A stretch of DNA of 64,000 nucleotides, from assembly GCF_047501175.1 (NCBI RefSeq), contig NZ_JBEQWH010000008.1, forward strand, positions 27,995-91,994, given 5' to 3'. The position numbers and the translations under genes are program-made. This DNA is from Methanoprimaticola sp047501175. Lineage in GTDB: Archaea; Thermoplasmatota; Thermoplasmata; Methanomassiliicoccales; Methanomethylophilaceae. Under the pieces are notes generated by a model. That model was not told the origin of the DNA. It was given only the letters and a program-made list of their open reading frames with translations, and did not search any database. Numbering within the stretch: the stretch's first letter is position 1; each line of letters begins with the position of its first letter. Of the stretch, positions 7,656 through 15,761 are shown one piece after another.

Positions 7656-9539
7656 TCATTCCATCGTGTACTTCGATGCGGGAACGTCGATCTCGAACGC
7701 TGTCCCGGTCGTGCGGGGCACGTACTTTATCGAGAATCCGGACGCCGTCACGATGTTGTATATCAGGAACATCCCGAACTTCCCCTCGTAGACGAGGTCG
7801 AATATGTTGGCCCTCATGTCCGGGTCGATGCCGATCCCGTTGTCCTCGTATATGATCTTCAGGGACCCGTCAACTATCGTGCACTTGATCGTGATCTCGG
7901 ACGTGTACTCCCCATGGACCACGGAGTTGACGAACAGCTGTCTGAACACCGATGGGAACGCGGGGTCAGCCAGGACCTTGATGCCGTTGGTGCGTATGTT
8001 CACCTTGAAATCCGCGGACACGGTGAAGTTCCTCGCCTCGCGCGCCGCGTCGTTCAGGTCGATCCAGATGGGCTGCATCATGCCGACGTTCTTGTAGTCG
8101 GCCATGAAGAGTATGGTCTCGTTCAGCTTGTCCACCGCAACGACCTTGTCGTCGGAGAGGCCCGGCCGGGCCATCAGCAGGAAGGGCCTTGCGGTCAGTA
8201 GGCTGTCGAGGACGGGCCCCTCGAGTATGGAGACATGCTCCTTCACTCTGGATGCGACCTCGTCCAGCCTCATGAGGTCGGTGACGTCGGTCATTATCAC
8301 GGTGAACCCGGGGTGCATGTCCTCCGCTCCCGCCGTGCTGTAGACCGTGATCGAGTAGCTCCGTGTCTTGTTCCCGACCTTCGTGGACACCCCGCCCTTC
8401 AGGGACATGCCCCCGTGGGTGCGGAGACGGTTTACCAGATCTATGATCGTCTGCATCTGGGGGGTCTTTATGGATTCGGCGATAACCGGCAGTTCCACCT
8501 CCTGGTCGAGTCCCATCGCACGGATGCCGACCCTGTTCAGGAACGCGAGGTCCATCTCGGTGGTTATGAAGGCCAGTCCGATGGGACCCACCTCGGTGAG
8601 CTCCTTGACGACCTGCGCAGGGGCGCTGTACATCTTCAGCGTCTCGCGTCTGACGAACATGGAGAACATCTCCCCCAGGAGAAGGCTGAGCTGGCTCTCG
8701 TCGGAGTTGGTGTACTCGCTCTCCTTGTTGGCCACCCCTCCGGTCCCTATGATCCCCCCGTCCTCCGCGAACAGCGGCACGAGGAGGATCCTCTTTAGTG
8801 CCATGTGCCCCTCGGGTATGCCTTTCTTCAGGAGTCTGCAGTCCCCCTCATAGTCGTTTATGATGACGGACTTGCCGTTGCGTATCGGATCTCCCCAGAC
8901 CCCGGTGGTGTCCAGTGCGAACTCCACGGGGTAGTTGGTGATGTCGCACCTCTTCATGGCGCCCTTCGACCAGGCGAGCATCCTCAGCATCCGCCTGTCC
9001 TTGTCGTACCTGGCCACGAACCCGGAGTCGCTCTTCGTGATCTCGACCGCGGTCTCCAGGGCGTAGTTGACTATCTCGGAGAAATCCTTGTCCGACATCT
9101 TCGCCATCTCCACCAGGGAGGCAAGCCTCTTCATGCTGGTGAGACGGTCCGCGGACGCGTGCGCACGCTCGACGGTGATCACGGTCCGGTCGCATATGTT
9201 CTTGAAGTACTCCAACGGGTCCTTCCCGTTGCGGTCGACGAACCCTGCCACCCCGTCGTTTATGGCCTCGGAGAGCATGTCGACGTCCGCCTGCTTCGTC
9301 ACCAGCAGGACCGGTGTAGAGAGTCCCGCGCGGTCCATCGTCCTGATCATGTCCCTGATGTCGTTGTCAGCGGAGTGGTCGAACAGGACGATGTCCACCG
9401 CGGTCGCCCCCAGCGTCACCATCGCGGCCCCGACCGAGTTGACCGGTGTGACCTTGATCGACGATTCAAGGTGCGGGATGAACTTCAGGGACAGGTTCGT
9501 GAACCCCTTGTCGGTGCTGACTAGCAGGAGACTGTACAT
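7656..9539 (-). CDS. Receiver-GAF-PAS-HATPase sensor protein, histidine-kinase-like
   Basis: 628 residues from MYSLLLVST (start at 9539, GAGGT upstream). Order: a receiver-like domain (residues 1-125, candidate phospho-Asp D54 in VLFDHS), a GAF-like region (about 140-300), a PAS-like region (about 320-430) and a C-terminal HATPase with N-box FVNSVVHG, G1 EDNGIGI and G2 KFGMFLIYN. The dimerisation region resembles methanogen kinases in its later part (ADYKNVGMMQPIW). Where relatives carry the R-H-D phosphoacceptor box, this one reads LEGPVLDSL, apparently without the His. It may therefore be a degenerate kinase or a phosphatase. It is soluble, with no membrane segments, and is divergent from the gene at 9689. 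Confidence 0.75.
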   Translation of the reverse strand: MYSLLLVSTDKGFTNLSLKFIPHLESSIKVTPVNSVGAAMVTLGATAVDIVLFDHSADNDIRDMIRTMDRAGLSTPVLLVTKQADVDMLSEAINDGVAGFVDRNGKDPLEYFKNICDRTVITVERAHASADRLTSMKRLASLVEMAKMSDKDFSEIVNYALETAVEITKSDSGFVARYDKDRRMLRMLAWSKGAMKRCDITNYPVEFALDTTGVWGDPIRNGKSVIINDYEGDCRLLKKGIPEGHMALKRILLVPLFAEDGGIIGTGGVANKESEYTNSDESQLSLLLGEMFSMFVRRETLKMYSAPAQVVKELTEVGPIGLAFITTEMDLAFLNRVGIRAMGLDQEVELPVIAESIKTPQMQTIIDLVNRLRTHGGMSLKGGVSTKVGNKTRSYSITVYSTAGAEDMHPGFTVIMTDVTDLMRLDEVASRVKEHVSILEGPVLDSLLTARPFLLMARPGLSDDKVVAVDKLNETILFMADYKNVGMMQPIWIDLNDAAREARNFTVSADFKVNIRTNGIKVLADPAFPSVFRQLFVNSVVHGEYTSEITIKCTIVDGSLKIIYEDNGIGIDPDMRANIFDLVYEGKFGMFLIYNIVTASGFSIKYVPRTTGTAFEIDVPASKYTME

Positions 9540-9688
9540 TTTATGGACCTCTATGGAGCGATTGCTTGCTGTTTCCGTATGCGTTACAGGGATGATAACC
9601 TTGCCGACTCTCCAGGCTGTCTGGACGGGTAGTCCGGGACGGCGTCGGGGGCAACACCGTTTAATCGCACCTCGGATATCCGTCCGGC

Positions 9689-10450
9689 GTGATACGCAAT
9701 ACATTCGTTCTCCTGCCCTCGGTCGGAGCCAAGAAGGAAAGGGCCATCTGGGAATCGGGGGTCAGGACGTGGGACGACTTCGTGTCGTCCGAGAGCGTCT
9801 GCACCATGAAGCCACAGGCCAAGGAGAGGAACGACATCATCCTGACCCAGGCCATGGAGCTGATGGACGACGGCGAATGTGGCGCATTGGCCGACATGAC
9901 CCCGAGGTCGGAGCACTGGAGGCTCTTCGGCGATTTCAGGGAGGGGGCAAAGTACCTCGACATCGAGACGGACGGTCTCAGCAGGGACGCCCTCGTGACG
10001 CTCGTGACCGTCCATTCCCCGAAGGAGACGGTGACGCTCACGGAAGGGATCGACCTCTCCCCCGAGACCCTCGCCGATGCCCTGGATGGCACCGAGATCC
10101 TGGTCACGTTCAACGGGAGCTGCTTCGACGTCCCGGTCCTCAGGAACAGCTTTCCCGAGGTGGACCTGGACATCCCGCAGTTCGACCTCCGCTTCGCATC
10201 GAGGAAGGTCGGGTACCGCGGCGGCCTGAAGCCGCTGGAGATGGACCTGGGGATCCGCAGGGAGGAGGACATCGACGGAATGGACGGGGCGGACGCGGTC
10301 AGGCTCTGGCACGCATGGGCCCGTCACGACGACCGTGACTCCCTGGACACCCTGACGGAGTACAACCGTGCGGACACCGTCAACCTGGAGAGGATCGCGG
10401 ACGTGATCTACGGAAGGCTGGTGAGGGAACATGCAGGGTTCGTCTGGTGA
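9689..10450 (+). CDS. YprB-like RNase H-fold exonuclease domain protein
   Basis: 253 residues starting at a GTG (VIRNTFVLLP). An RNase H/DnaQ-type exonuclease core is visible: LDIETDGL (first acidic motif), LVTFNGSCFDVPVL (second) and an ADTVNLERI acidic motif at the C-terminus, as in YprB-like proteins. Archaeal members precede DNA-repair or helicase genes; here it overlaps the DHH/RecJ-like gene by 20 bases, which supports a shared role in nucleic acid processing. The leader is too short for a Shine-Dalgarno site and the mRNA is probably leaderless. Confidence 0.75.
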   Translation: MIRNTFVLLPSVGAKKERAIWESGVRTWDDFVSSESVCTMKPQAKERNDIILTQAMELMDDGECGALADMTPRSEHWRLFGDFREGAKYLDIETDGLSRDALVTLVTVHSPKETVTLTEGIDLSPETLADALDGTEILVTFNGSCFDVPVLRNSFPEVDLDIPQFDLRFASRKVGYRGGLKPLEMDLGIRREEDIDGMDGADAVRLWHAWARHDDRDSLDTLTEYNRADTVNLERIADVIYGRLVREHAGFVW

Positions 10451-11843
10451 CCTCAAGCGCATGGGCCGTGACCTGGCCGTCGCGGCGGATGCGCTGAGGG
10501 ATGCGGACACCGTGCGCATCGTCACCCACATAGACGCCGACGGCATCTCCGCGGGGGCGATCGCGGACATGACCCTCGAGAGGATGGGCAAGAGCCATAC
10601 CATAGGATTCGAGAAGAAGATCACCGATGACGTCGTGGCGAGCATCAACTCCTCCGAGGAGGATGTCGTGTGGGTATGCGACCTCGGCAGCGGGTATCTG
10701 TCCGAGTTCGACCGCAGCGGGCTCATAATCACCGACCATCACGTCCCGGACCCCAGGAGGAGAGGGTCCCAGACCGTGCTCGACGGGTTCGGGACGGTCC
10801 ATCACATAAACCCTCACTGCTACGGGATCGACGGGTCCTACGAGGTCTGCGGGGCGGGGATGACCTATCTCCTCTCCAAGGAGGTCGACCCGTCCAACGT
10901 GGACCTCGCGTATCTCGCCGTGATCGGCGCCGTGGGGGACTTCCAGGATTCGAACCATCAGCGCCTCGTGGGTCTGAACCGGACGATCCTGGGGGATGCC
11001 GTGACGAACGGCGATGTGATCGTGGAGGAGGACCTGAGGTACTTCGGCAGGGACACCCGTCCCATCAACCAGTATCTGCAGTATTCGTCCGAGCCATCGA
11101 TCCCGGGCGTCAGCGACAACCCGAAGGGCTGCATGGAGTTCCTCGACATCCTCGGGATCCTGATGAAGGACGGGGGGAGATGGCGCGTATGGACCGGTCT
11201 GACCCAGGAGGAGAGGGAGCGTGCGATCGACAGGATATCGGAGCTGTTGGGTCCCGAACTCTCGGAGAGGGCGTTCGGGGAGATGTACAGGGTCACCCGC
11301 TACGAGTCGGGCACCGGACTGGGGGATTCCAAGGAGTTCGCCACAGTCCTGAACTCCTGCGGACGTTACGACGATGCGGAGACCGGACTGAGGGTATGCA
11401 GGGGCGACATAGCCGCCCTGAAGGTCGCCGAGGAGAACAGGGCCGAGCATAGGAAGCACATCTCGTCCGCCCTCTCGTACATCAGGGAGAACCATCTCCT
11501 CAGGGAGAGGAGGTTCATCCAGTGGTTCGATGCGGGATCGGGCGTGAGGGAGACGGTGGTCGGCATCGTCGCCGGCATGCTCCTTTCGTCCGACGACTGC
11601 AGGCGCAACATCCCGATAATCGCGTTCGCGGATTCCGACGACGGGGTGAAGGTCTCCGCCAGGGCCAACAGGGACCTCGTCGACAGGGGTCTGGACCTGT
11701 CCTCGGTCATGAAGACCGCGGCGGAGATCGTCGGAGGGTTCGGAGGCGGGCACACCGTGGCGGCCGGGGCGACGATACCTCCCGACAGGAAGGACGAGTT
11801 CCTGGACATCGTCGAGGACCTGGTGTCCTCGCAGATCGAGTGA
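10431..11843 (+). CDS. DHH-family phosphoesterase, archaeal RecJ-like nuclease
   Basis: 470 residues. The DHH domain motifs are present: VTHIDADGISAGAI (motif I), VWVCDLGSG (motif II), LIITDHHVPD (the DHH motif) and VIGAVGDF (motif IV). The C-terminal DHHA1 domain ends in GGFGGGHTVAAGA. Archaeal RecJ homologues act as single-strand exonucleases, and some bind the GINS replication complex. The gene overlaps the upstream YprB-like gene and is followed by a ferredoxin with its own promoter. All metal-ligand motifs appear intact. Confidence 0.85.
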   Translation: MQGSSGDLKRMGRDLAVAADALRDADTVRIVTHIDADGISAGAIADMTLERMGKSHTIGFEKKITDDVVASINSSEEDVVWVCDLGSGYLSEFDRSGLIITDHHVPDPRRRGSQTVLDGFGTVHHINPHCYGIDGSYEVCGAGMTYLLSKEVDPSNVDLAYLAVIGAVGDFQDSNHQRLVGLNRTILGDAVTNGDVIVEEDLRYFGRDTRPINQYLQYSSEPSIPGVSDNPKGCMEFLDILGILMKDGGRWRVWTGLTQEERERAIDRISELLGPELSERAFGEMYRVTRYESGTGLGDSKEFATVLNSCGRYDDAETGLRVCRGDIAALKVAEENRAEHRKHISSALSYIRENHLLRERRFIQWFDAGSGVRETVVGIVAGMLLSSDDCRRNIPIIAFADSDDGVKVSARANRDLVDRGLDLSSVMKTAAEIVGGFGGGHTVAAGATIPPDRKDEFLDIVEDLVSSQIE

Positions 11844-11924
11844 CGCTCGTATCCATGCAATTCAAAACGTTGGAAATAACCCTTAAATACCGTATCGGGG
11901 CATCCTGAGGTCGAGGTATCAAAA

Positions 11925-12092
11925 ATGGCAGTGACTGTCAATGGATCCGACTGTGTTGCATGTGGAGCCTGTGCCGACGTGTGTCCCGAGGGTGCCATCA
12001 CCATCGAGGACATCGCGGTCATCGATGCCGGTAAATGCGTCGACTGCGGCGCATGCATCGACGAGTGCCCCGCCAGCTGTATCACTGAGTGA
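11925..12092 (+). CDS. Small 2[4Fe-4S] ferredoxin
   Basis: 55 residues with two CxxCxxCxxxCP cluster motifs (CVACGACADVCP and CVDCGACIDECP), the classic clostridial-type fold. It is a soluble low-potential one-electron carrier, plausibly serving heterodisulfide reductase or reductive activation reactions. A TATA-like CCTTAAATACC about 40 bases upstream and AGGTATCAAAA before the ATG mark its own transcript. A close paralogue lies at 32492-32656. Confidence 0.9.
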   Translation: MAVTVNGSDCVACGACADVCPEGAITIEDIAVIDAGKCVDCGACIDECPASCITE

Positions 12093-12213
12093 TCAGGGCG
12101 ACCCAATGCACTGGGACAAACTTCTTACACCACATTTTCTCGGACTTAACGGCTTCTGACTTCCGCTGTCGAAGGGGTTAGTATTTTACCGTGACCGTTG
12201 CGATTCCCATCCC

Positions 12214-12924
12214 ATGTCAGACATCCTGAGCAAGAACAAGGAATATGCGGCCGTCATGAAAGAGGTCCTCCGCCTCAGAGGGGAGCCCGTCGCGATAAGG
12301 CTCGTGAGGAAGGGCGAGGAGTTCCCCGAGGGGTACGAGGAGCCCGAGTCGCAGGTCAGCCACTGTCAGGCCGTCTTCAGGGCGAAGGCCGGCGAGTCCT
12401 TCAAGCTCCCCCTGTCCAGCCAGAACTGCATGGTCGGGGCGTCCGCCCTGAACATGGCCCCCACCCCGGAGAAGGTCGCCACAGGGGACTTCCATGCAGG
12501 GATAGGCATGCACGATTCTCCCGCCGCGGCCGCTAAGATGATCGCGGACAGGAAGATCGTCCCGTTCGAGTCCCAGGGAGAGGTCGTCTGTCCCCTGGGT
12601 GAGGCGGACTTCGTACCCGATGTGGTCACCATTGAGGACATCCCGGAGCGTTGCTACTGGGTGGTCCCGCTGTCCACCGCCGAGACCGGAGGCCGCGTGG
12701 AGTTCTCGACGTCCCCGTTCCAGTGTGCTTGCGAGGACATCACCGCCATGCCGATCGTCACGGGGAAGCCCAACATCTCCCTGGGATGCTTCGGATGCAG
12801 GAAGAAGACCAGCATGGCCGCAGACGAGATGGCCGTGGGGATCCCGTACGCCATGATCCCCGGTTTCGTGGATCACCTCAGGCGCTATGCGGACACCGTG
12901 ATGACCAAGGCCAAGCGCGACTGA
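12214..12924 (+). CDS. DUF169 family protein
   Basis: 236 residues. The opening (LRLRGEPVAIRLVRKGEE), CQAVFRAKAG and the CPLGEADFVPD and GCFGCRKK segments match the DUF169 family common in methanogens and anaerobes. Four to five conserved cysteines suggest metal or cofactor binding; function is unknown. It has no membrane segment. It lies alone between the ferredoxin and the mcr operon, on the same strand but with about 280 bases before mcrB, so it is probably a separate unit. Confidence 0.75.
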   Translation: MSDILSKNKEYAAVMKEVLRLRGEPVAIRLVRKGEEFPEGYEEPESQVSHCQAVFRAKAGESFKLPLSSQNCMVGASALNMAPTPEKVATGDFHAGIGMHDSPAAAAKMIADRKIVPFESQGEVVCPLGEADFVPDVVTIEDIPERCYWVVPLSTAETGGRVEFSTSPFQCACEDITAMPIVTGKPNISLGCFGCRKKTSMAADEMAVGIPYAMIPGFVDHLRRYADTVMTKAKRD

Positions 12925-13010
12925 GCCAGAGTATCATAGTCTACGATATTCGTATTACTAACTGTTCACGAATCAGAGTGGGCTTATGCATCCAACTGAT
13001 TCGATGAAAC

Positions 13011-13203
13011 CTTTTAAATACAGGAAGGGTGGGCCGGGCACGGATTCCGGCTCCACGCCCCCCTTCCAGCAGTGTTCCCTCAGGCTGGCTATGTAATTTT
13101 TTTGAGGTTTTTCCAATTCTTTTATATTGTCCTAAAAGGTTGCCCTGACTGCAAGGGGTAAGCGGTCTCGAGAGGGACCGTCTATAGAACAAGGAGGTAT
13201 GAA
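13011..13203 (+). promoter_or_regulatory. mcr operon promoter region and structured leader
   Basis: Two TATA-like boxes are present: CTTTTAAATA at 13011-13020 and TTTATATTG at 13121-13129. Between them, 13023-13067 can fold into a long interrupted hairpin: GGAAGGG with CCCTTCC, TGG with CCA, and GCCGG with CCGGC around a 9-base loop. It is followed by a T-rich stretch near 13097-13112. If the first promoter is used, the hairpin lies in the mcrB leader or forms a short RNA. The ribosome binding site is AAGGAGGTATGAA. Confidence 0.55.
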
Positions 13204-14538
13204 ATGCCAAAATACGAGGACGTAGTCGACTTGTATGACGACCGCGGAAAGCGCATTGCCAAAGACATTCCGCTCGAAGCCATCAGTCCGCTGCGCAACA
13301 ACGCGATCAAGAAGATCGTGTCCCTGACCAAGAGGACGTGCGCCGTCAGCCTGGCCGGCATCGAGAAGTCTCTGAAAACCGGCAGCATGACCGGCGGAGG
13401 AGTCATCATCCAGGGAAAAGAGATCGACATCCCGCTCGTCGAGAACGCGGACAAGATCGCAGAGGCAGTCAAAGAGGCCATCCAGGTCTACGAGGGAGAT
13501 GGAACCACCGTCACCGTCAAGACCGGCGGAAAGAACCTCGTCGCTGTCGTTCCCGAGGTCAGGATGGACGCGGGTGTCGAGTACACCACTGGTTTCACCA
13601 CCGTTGCCGCAGCCACCACCGAGACTATCATTGACATGTTTGACATCCCCATGTACAAGGCCAACATGGTTAAGGCCGCAGTATGGGGAAGGTACCCCCA
13701 GACCATCACCTTCCAGGGAGCCAACGTCAAATCCATCCTCGAGGTTCCTCAGAACAACGAGGGAGCTGGATTCGCTCTCAGGAACATCATGGCCAACCAC
13801 GTCGTCGCTCTCGTCGACAGGAACGCCATGCAGGGAACCGCCCTCTCTGCCATCTACGAGCAGTGCGGATCCTACGAGATGGGTGACCTCATCGGTAACT
13901 TCGAGAGGGGTGGCCTGCTGAGCCTTGCATACCAGGGACTCAACGCAAACAACATGCTCTACAGCATCGTCAAAAAGAACGGAAAGACCGGAACCGTCGG
14001 ATCCGTTATCGAGTCCCTCATGGAGAGGGCAATCGACGACGGAGTCATCCGCGTGAAAGAGACCCTGCCTTCCGGATACAAGGTGTACACCACCGACGAT
14101 CTCCCCAAGTGGAACGCCTACGCTGCAACCGGAATGGTCGCCGCTATCATGGTGAACGTCGGAGCCGCCAGGGCCGCCCAGGGTGTCCCCGGTACCATCC
14201 TGTACTACAACGACCTTCTCGAGCACGAGTCCGGCCTCCCCGGAGCGGACTTCGGACGTTCTGAGGGAGTCGGAGTCGGAATGTCCTTCTTCTCTCACTC
14301 CATCTACGGTGGAGGAGGACCTGGACTGTTCCACGGTAACCACGTCGTTACCAGGCACGCCAAGGGAGTTCTCATCCCCGCAGTTACCGCCGGTAACTGT
14401 CTCGATGGCGGAACCCAGACCTTCTCTGCTGAGGCCACTTCCGGTCTGTTCAAAGAGGTCTTCGGTGACATGGCTGAGTTCAGGCAGCCCATGCAGTACG
14501 TCGCTGCTGAGGCCAAGAAAATGAAGAAGAAACTCTGA
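13204..14538 (+). CDS. mcrB: Methyl-coenzyme M reductase beta subunit
   Basis: 444 residues, full length for McrB. It opens MPKYEDVVDLYDDRGK and contains the glycine-rich GVGVGMSFFSHSIYGGGGPG segment near residue 355 that contributes to the F430 and coenzyme B pocket. It forms the (alpha beta gamma)2 enzyme releasing methane from methyl-CoM and CoB. It is the first gene of mcrBDGA, with a strong ribosome binding site. Codon choice is visibly tuned for high expression (regular GGA, ATC and AAG) compared with neighbouring genes. No mcrC follows mcrD here; that gene sits at 23291. Confidence 0.97.
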   Translation: MPKYEDVVDLYDDRGKRIAKDIPLEAISPLRNNAIKKIVSLTKRTCAVSLAGIEKSLKTGSMTGGGVIIQGKEIDIPLVENADKIAEAVKEAIQVYEGDGTTVTVKTGGKNLVAVVPEVRMDAGVEYTTGFTTVAAATTETIIDMFDIPMYKANMVKAAVWGRYPQTITFQGANVKSILEVPQNNEGAGFALRNIMANHVVALVDRNAMQGTALSAIYEQCGSYEMGDLIGNFERGGLLSLAYQGLNANNMLYSIVKKNGKTGTVGSVIESLMERAIDDGVIRVKETLPSGYKVYTTDDLPKWNAYAATGMVAAIMVNVGAARAAQGVPGTILYYNDLLEHESGLPGADFGRSEGVGVGMSFFSHSIYGGGGPGLFHGNHVVTRHAKGVLIPAVTAGNCLDGGTQTFSAEATSGLFKEVFGDMAEFRQPMQYVAAEAKKMKKKL

Positions 14539-14546
14539 GGTGTGAT

Positions 14547-14981
14547 ATGTCGAGTGCTTCTAGTCCCGCGGCAGAATACGCCGGAGCGCCTCTCCCCGAG
14601 GTGCAGATCATCACCAACCGTCTTCTCAGTGCTGAGACGACAGAGCTGGTACTGAACGCCTTGGATGTTATCAAGGGCATCAGGCAAATCAACATGACCG
14701 GTGAAAGCCTCCCCAAGACCATAAACAACGGTCCTGGAAAGGGACTTCAGAACAACCATACCGAAAGGAAGATAATCCACGTCGGTGGGCAGGAGGTCGA
14801 GCTCCGCTATCTCGTCGGAGCGTTCTATATAGAGCTCGAGGTCGAGAGCGAGGAGGAGCTGGATTCCAAGCTCGAGGAGATCAAGGCCGCATGCAACGCG
14901 AACATCGAGCACGGCTACACTCTCCAGGTTGGAAGGTACTCGAAATACAAACCTACACTACATGATTACAGGAGTGCATAA
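14547..14981 (+). CDS. mcrD: MCR operon protein D
   Basis: 144 residues of the McrD family (PEVQIITNRLLSAETTELVL near the N-terminus, HVGGQEVELRYLVGAFYIE in the middle). McrD binds MCR during assembly or activation but is not part of the mature enzyme. It follows mcrB after 8 bases with GAGGTGTGAT as ribosome binding site and ends in TAA, one of very few TAA stops here, directly before mcrG. Confidence 0.95.
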   Translation: MSSASSPAAEYAGAPLPEVQIITNRLLSAETTELVLNALDVIKGIRQINMTGESLPKTINNGPGKGLQNNHTERKIIHVGGQEVELRYLVGAFYIELEVESEEELDSKLEEIKAACNANIEHGYTLQVGRYSKYKPTLHDYRSA

Positions 14982-14982
14982 A

Positions 14983-15756
14983 ATGGCATACAAGAGGCAG
15001 TTCTATCCGGGAACCACTGTGCCCGCCAAGAACAGGCGCAGATACATGGACCCCAAGGTCAAACTGAAGAAACTCCGTGACGTCGCCATGGACGATGTCG
15101 TCAGGATCATGGGACACAGGAACCCTGGAGAGGATTACAAGTCCATCCACCCCCCCATAGAGGAGGGAAAGGAGCCCGATTGCCCCATCAGGCAGCTCGT
15201 TGTCCCCATCGAGGGAGCAAAGCACGGAGACCGTGTCAGGTACATCCAGTTCACTGACTCCGTCTACTTCGCCCCCATCTCGCCCTACCAGAGGGCATGG
15301 ATGTACCTCTCCAGGTACAGGGGAGTCGACACCGGAACCCTTTCCGGAAGGCAGATCATCGAGGTCCGTGAGAGAGACCTTGAGGTCATGGCCAAAGAGA
15401 TGATCGACAATGAGACCTTCGACCCCGCCCTCACCGGTATCAGGGGAGCAACCGTTCACGGACACGCGTGCCGTCTCGACGAGCACGGACTCATGTTCGA
15501 CGGCTGGCAGAGGTACGTCTGGGACGACGCCAAGAAAGAGGTCGTCTACGTCAAGGACCAGGTCGCCATTCCCATCGACAGGAGGATCTCCGTCGGAAAG
15601 CCCGCGGACATGTCCGACCTTAAGAAGAGGACCACCATCTTCAGAGCCGACGGTGTCGACATGAGAGATGACAAAGAGGTCACCATGTATGGCCTTAGGA
15701 TCCACAAGCTGAGGACCCTCGGCGGCTACCAGCCGTGGAAGGTCAAGGGAGAGTGA
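14983..15756 (+). CDS. mcrG: Methyl-coenzyme M reductase gamma subunit
   Basis: 257 residues, typical for McrG (MAYKRQFYPGTTVPAKNRR opening, LDEHGLMFDGWQRYVWD, LRIHKLRTLGGYQPW at the end). The start is taken one base after the mcrD stop rather than at the upstream in-frame codon at 14929, which would read through mcrD. Third gene of the operon; it contributes loops closing the substrate channel around F430. Confidence 0.97.
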   Translation: MAYKRQFYPGTTVPAKNRRRYMDPKVKLKKLRDVAMDDVVRIMGHRNPGEDYKSIHPPIEEGKEPDCPIRQLVVPIEGAKHGDRVRYIQFTDSVYFAPISPYQRAWMYLSRYRGVDTGTLSGRQIIEVRERDLEVMAKEMIDNETFDPALTGIRGATVHGHACRLDEHGLMFDGWQRYVWDDAKKEVVYVKDQVAIPIDRRISVGKPADMSDLKKRTTIFRADGVDMRDDKEVTMYGLRIHKLRTLGGYQPWKVKGE

Positions 15757-15761
15757 TTACC

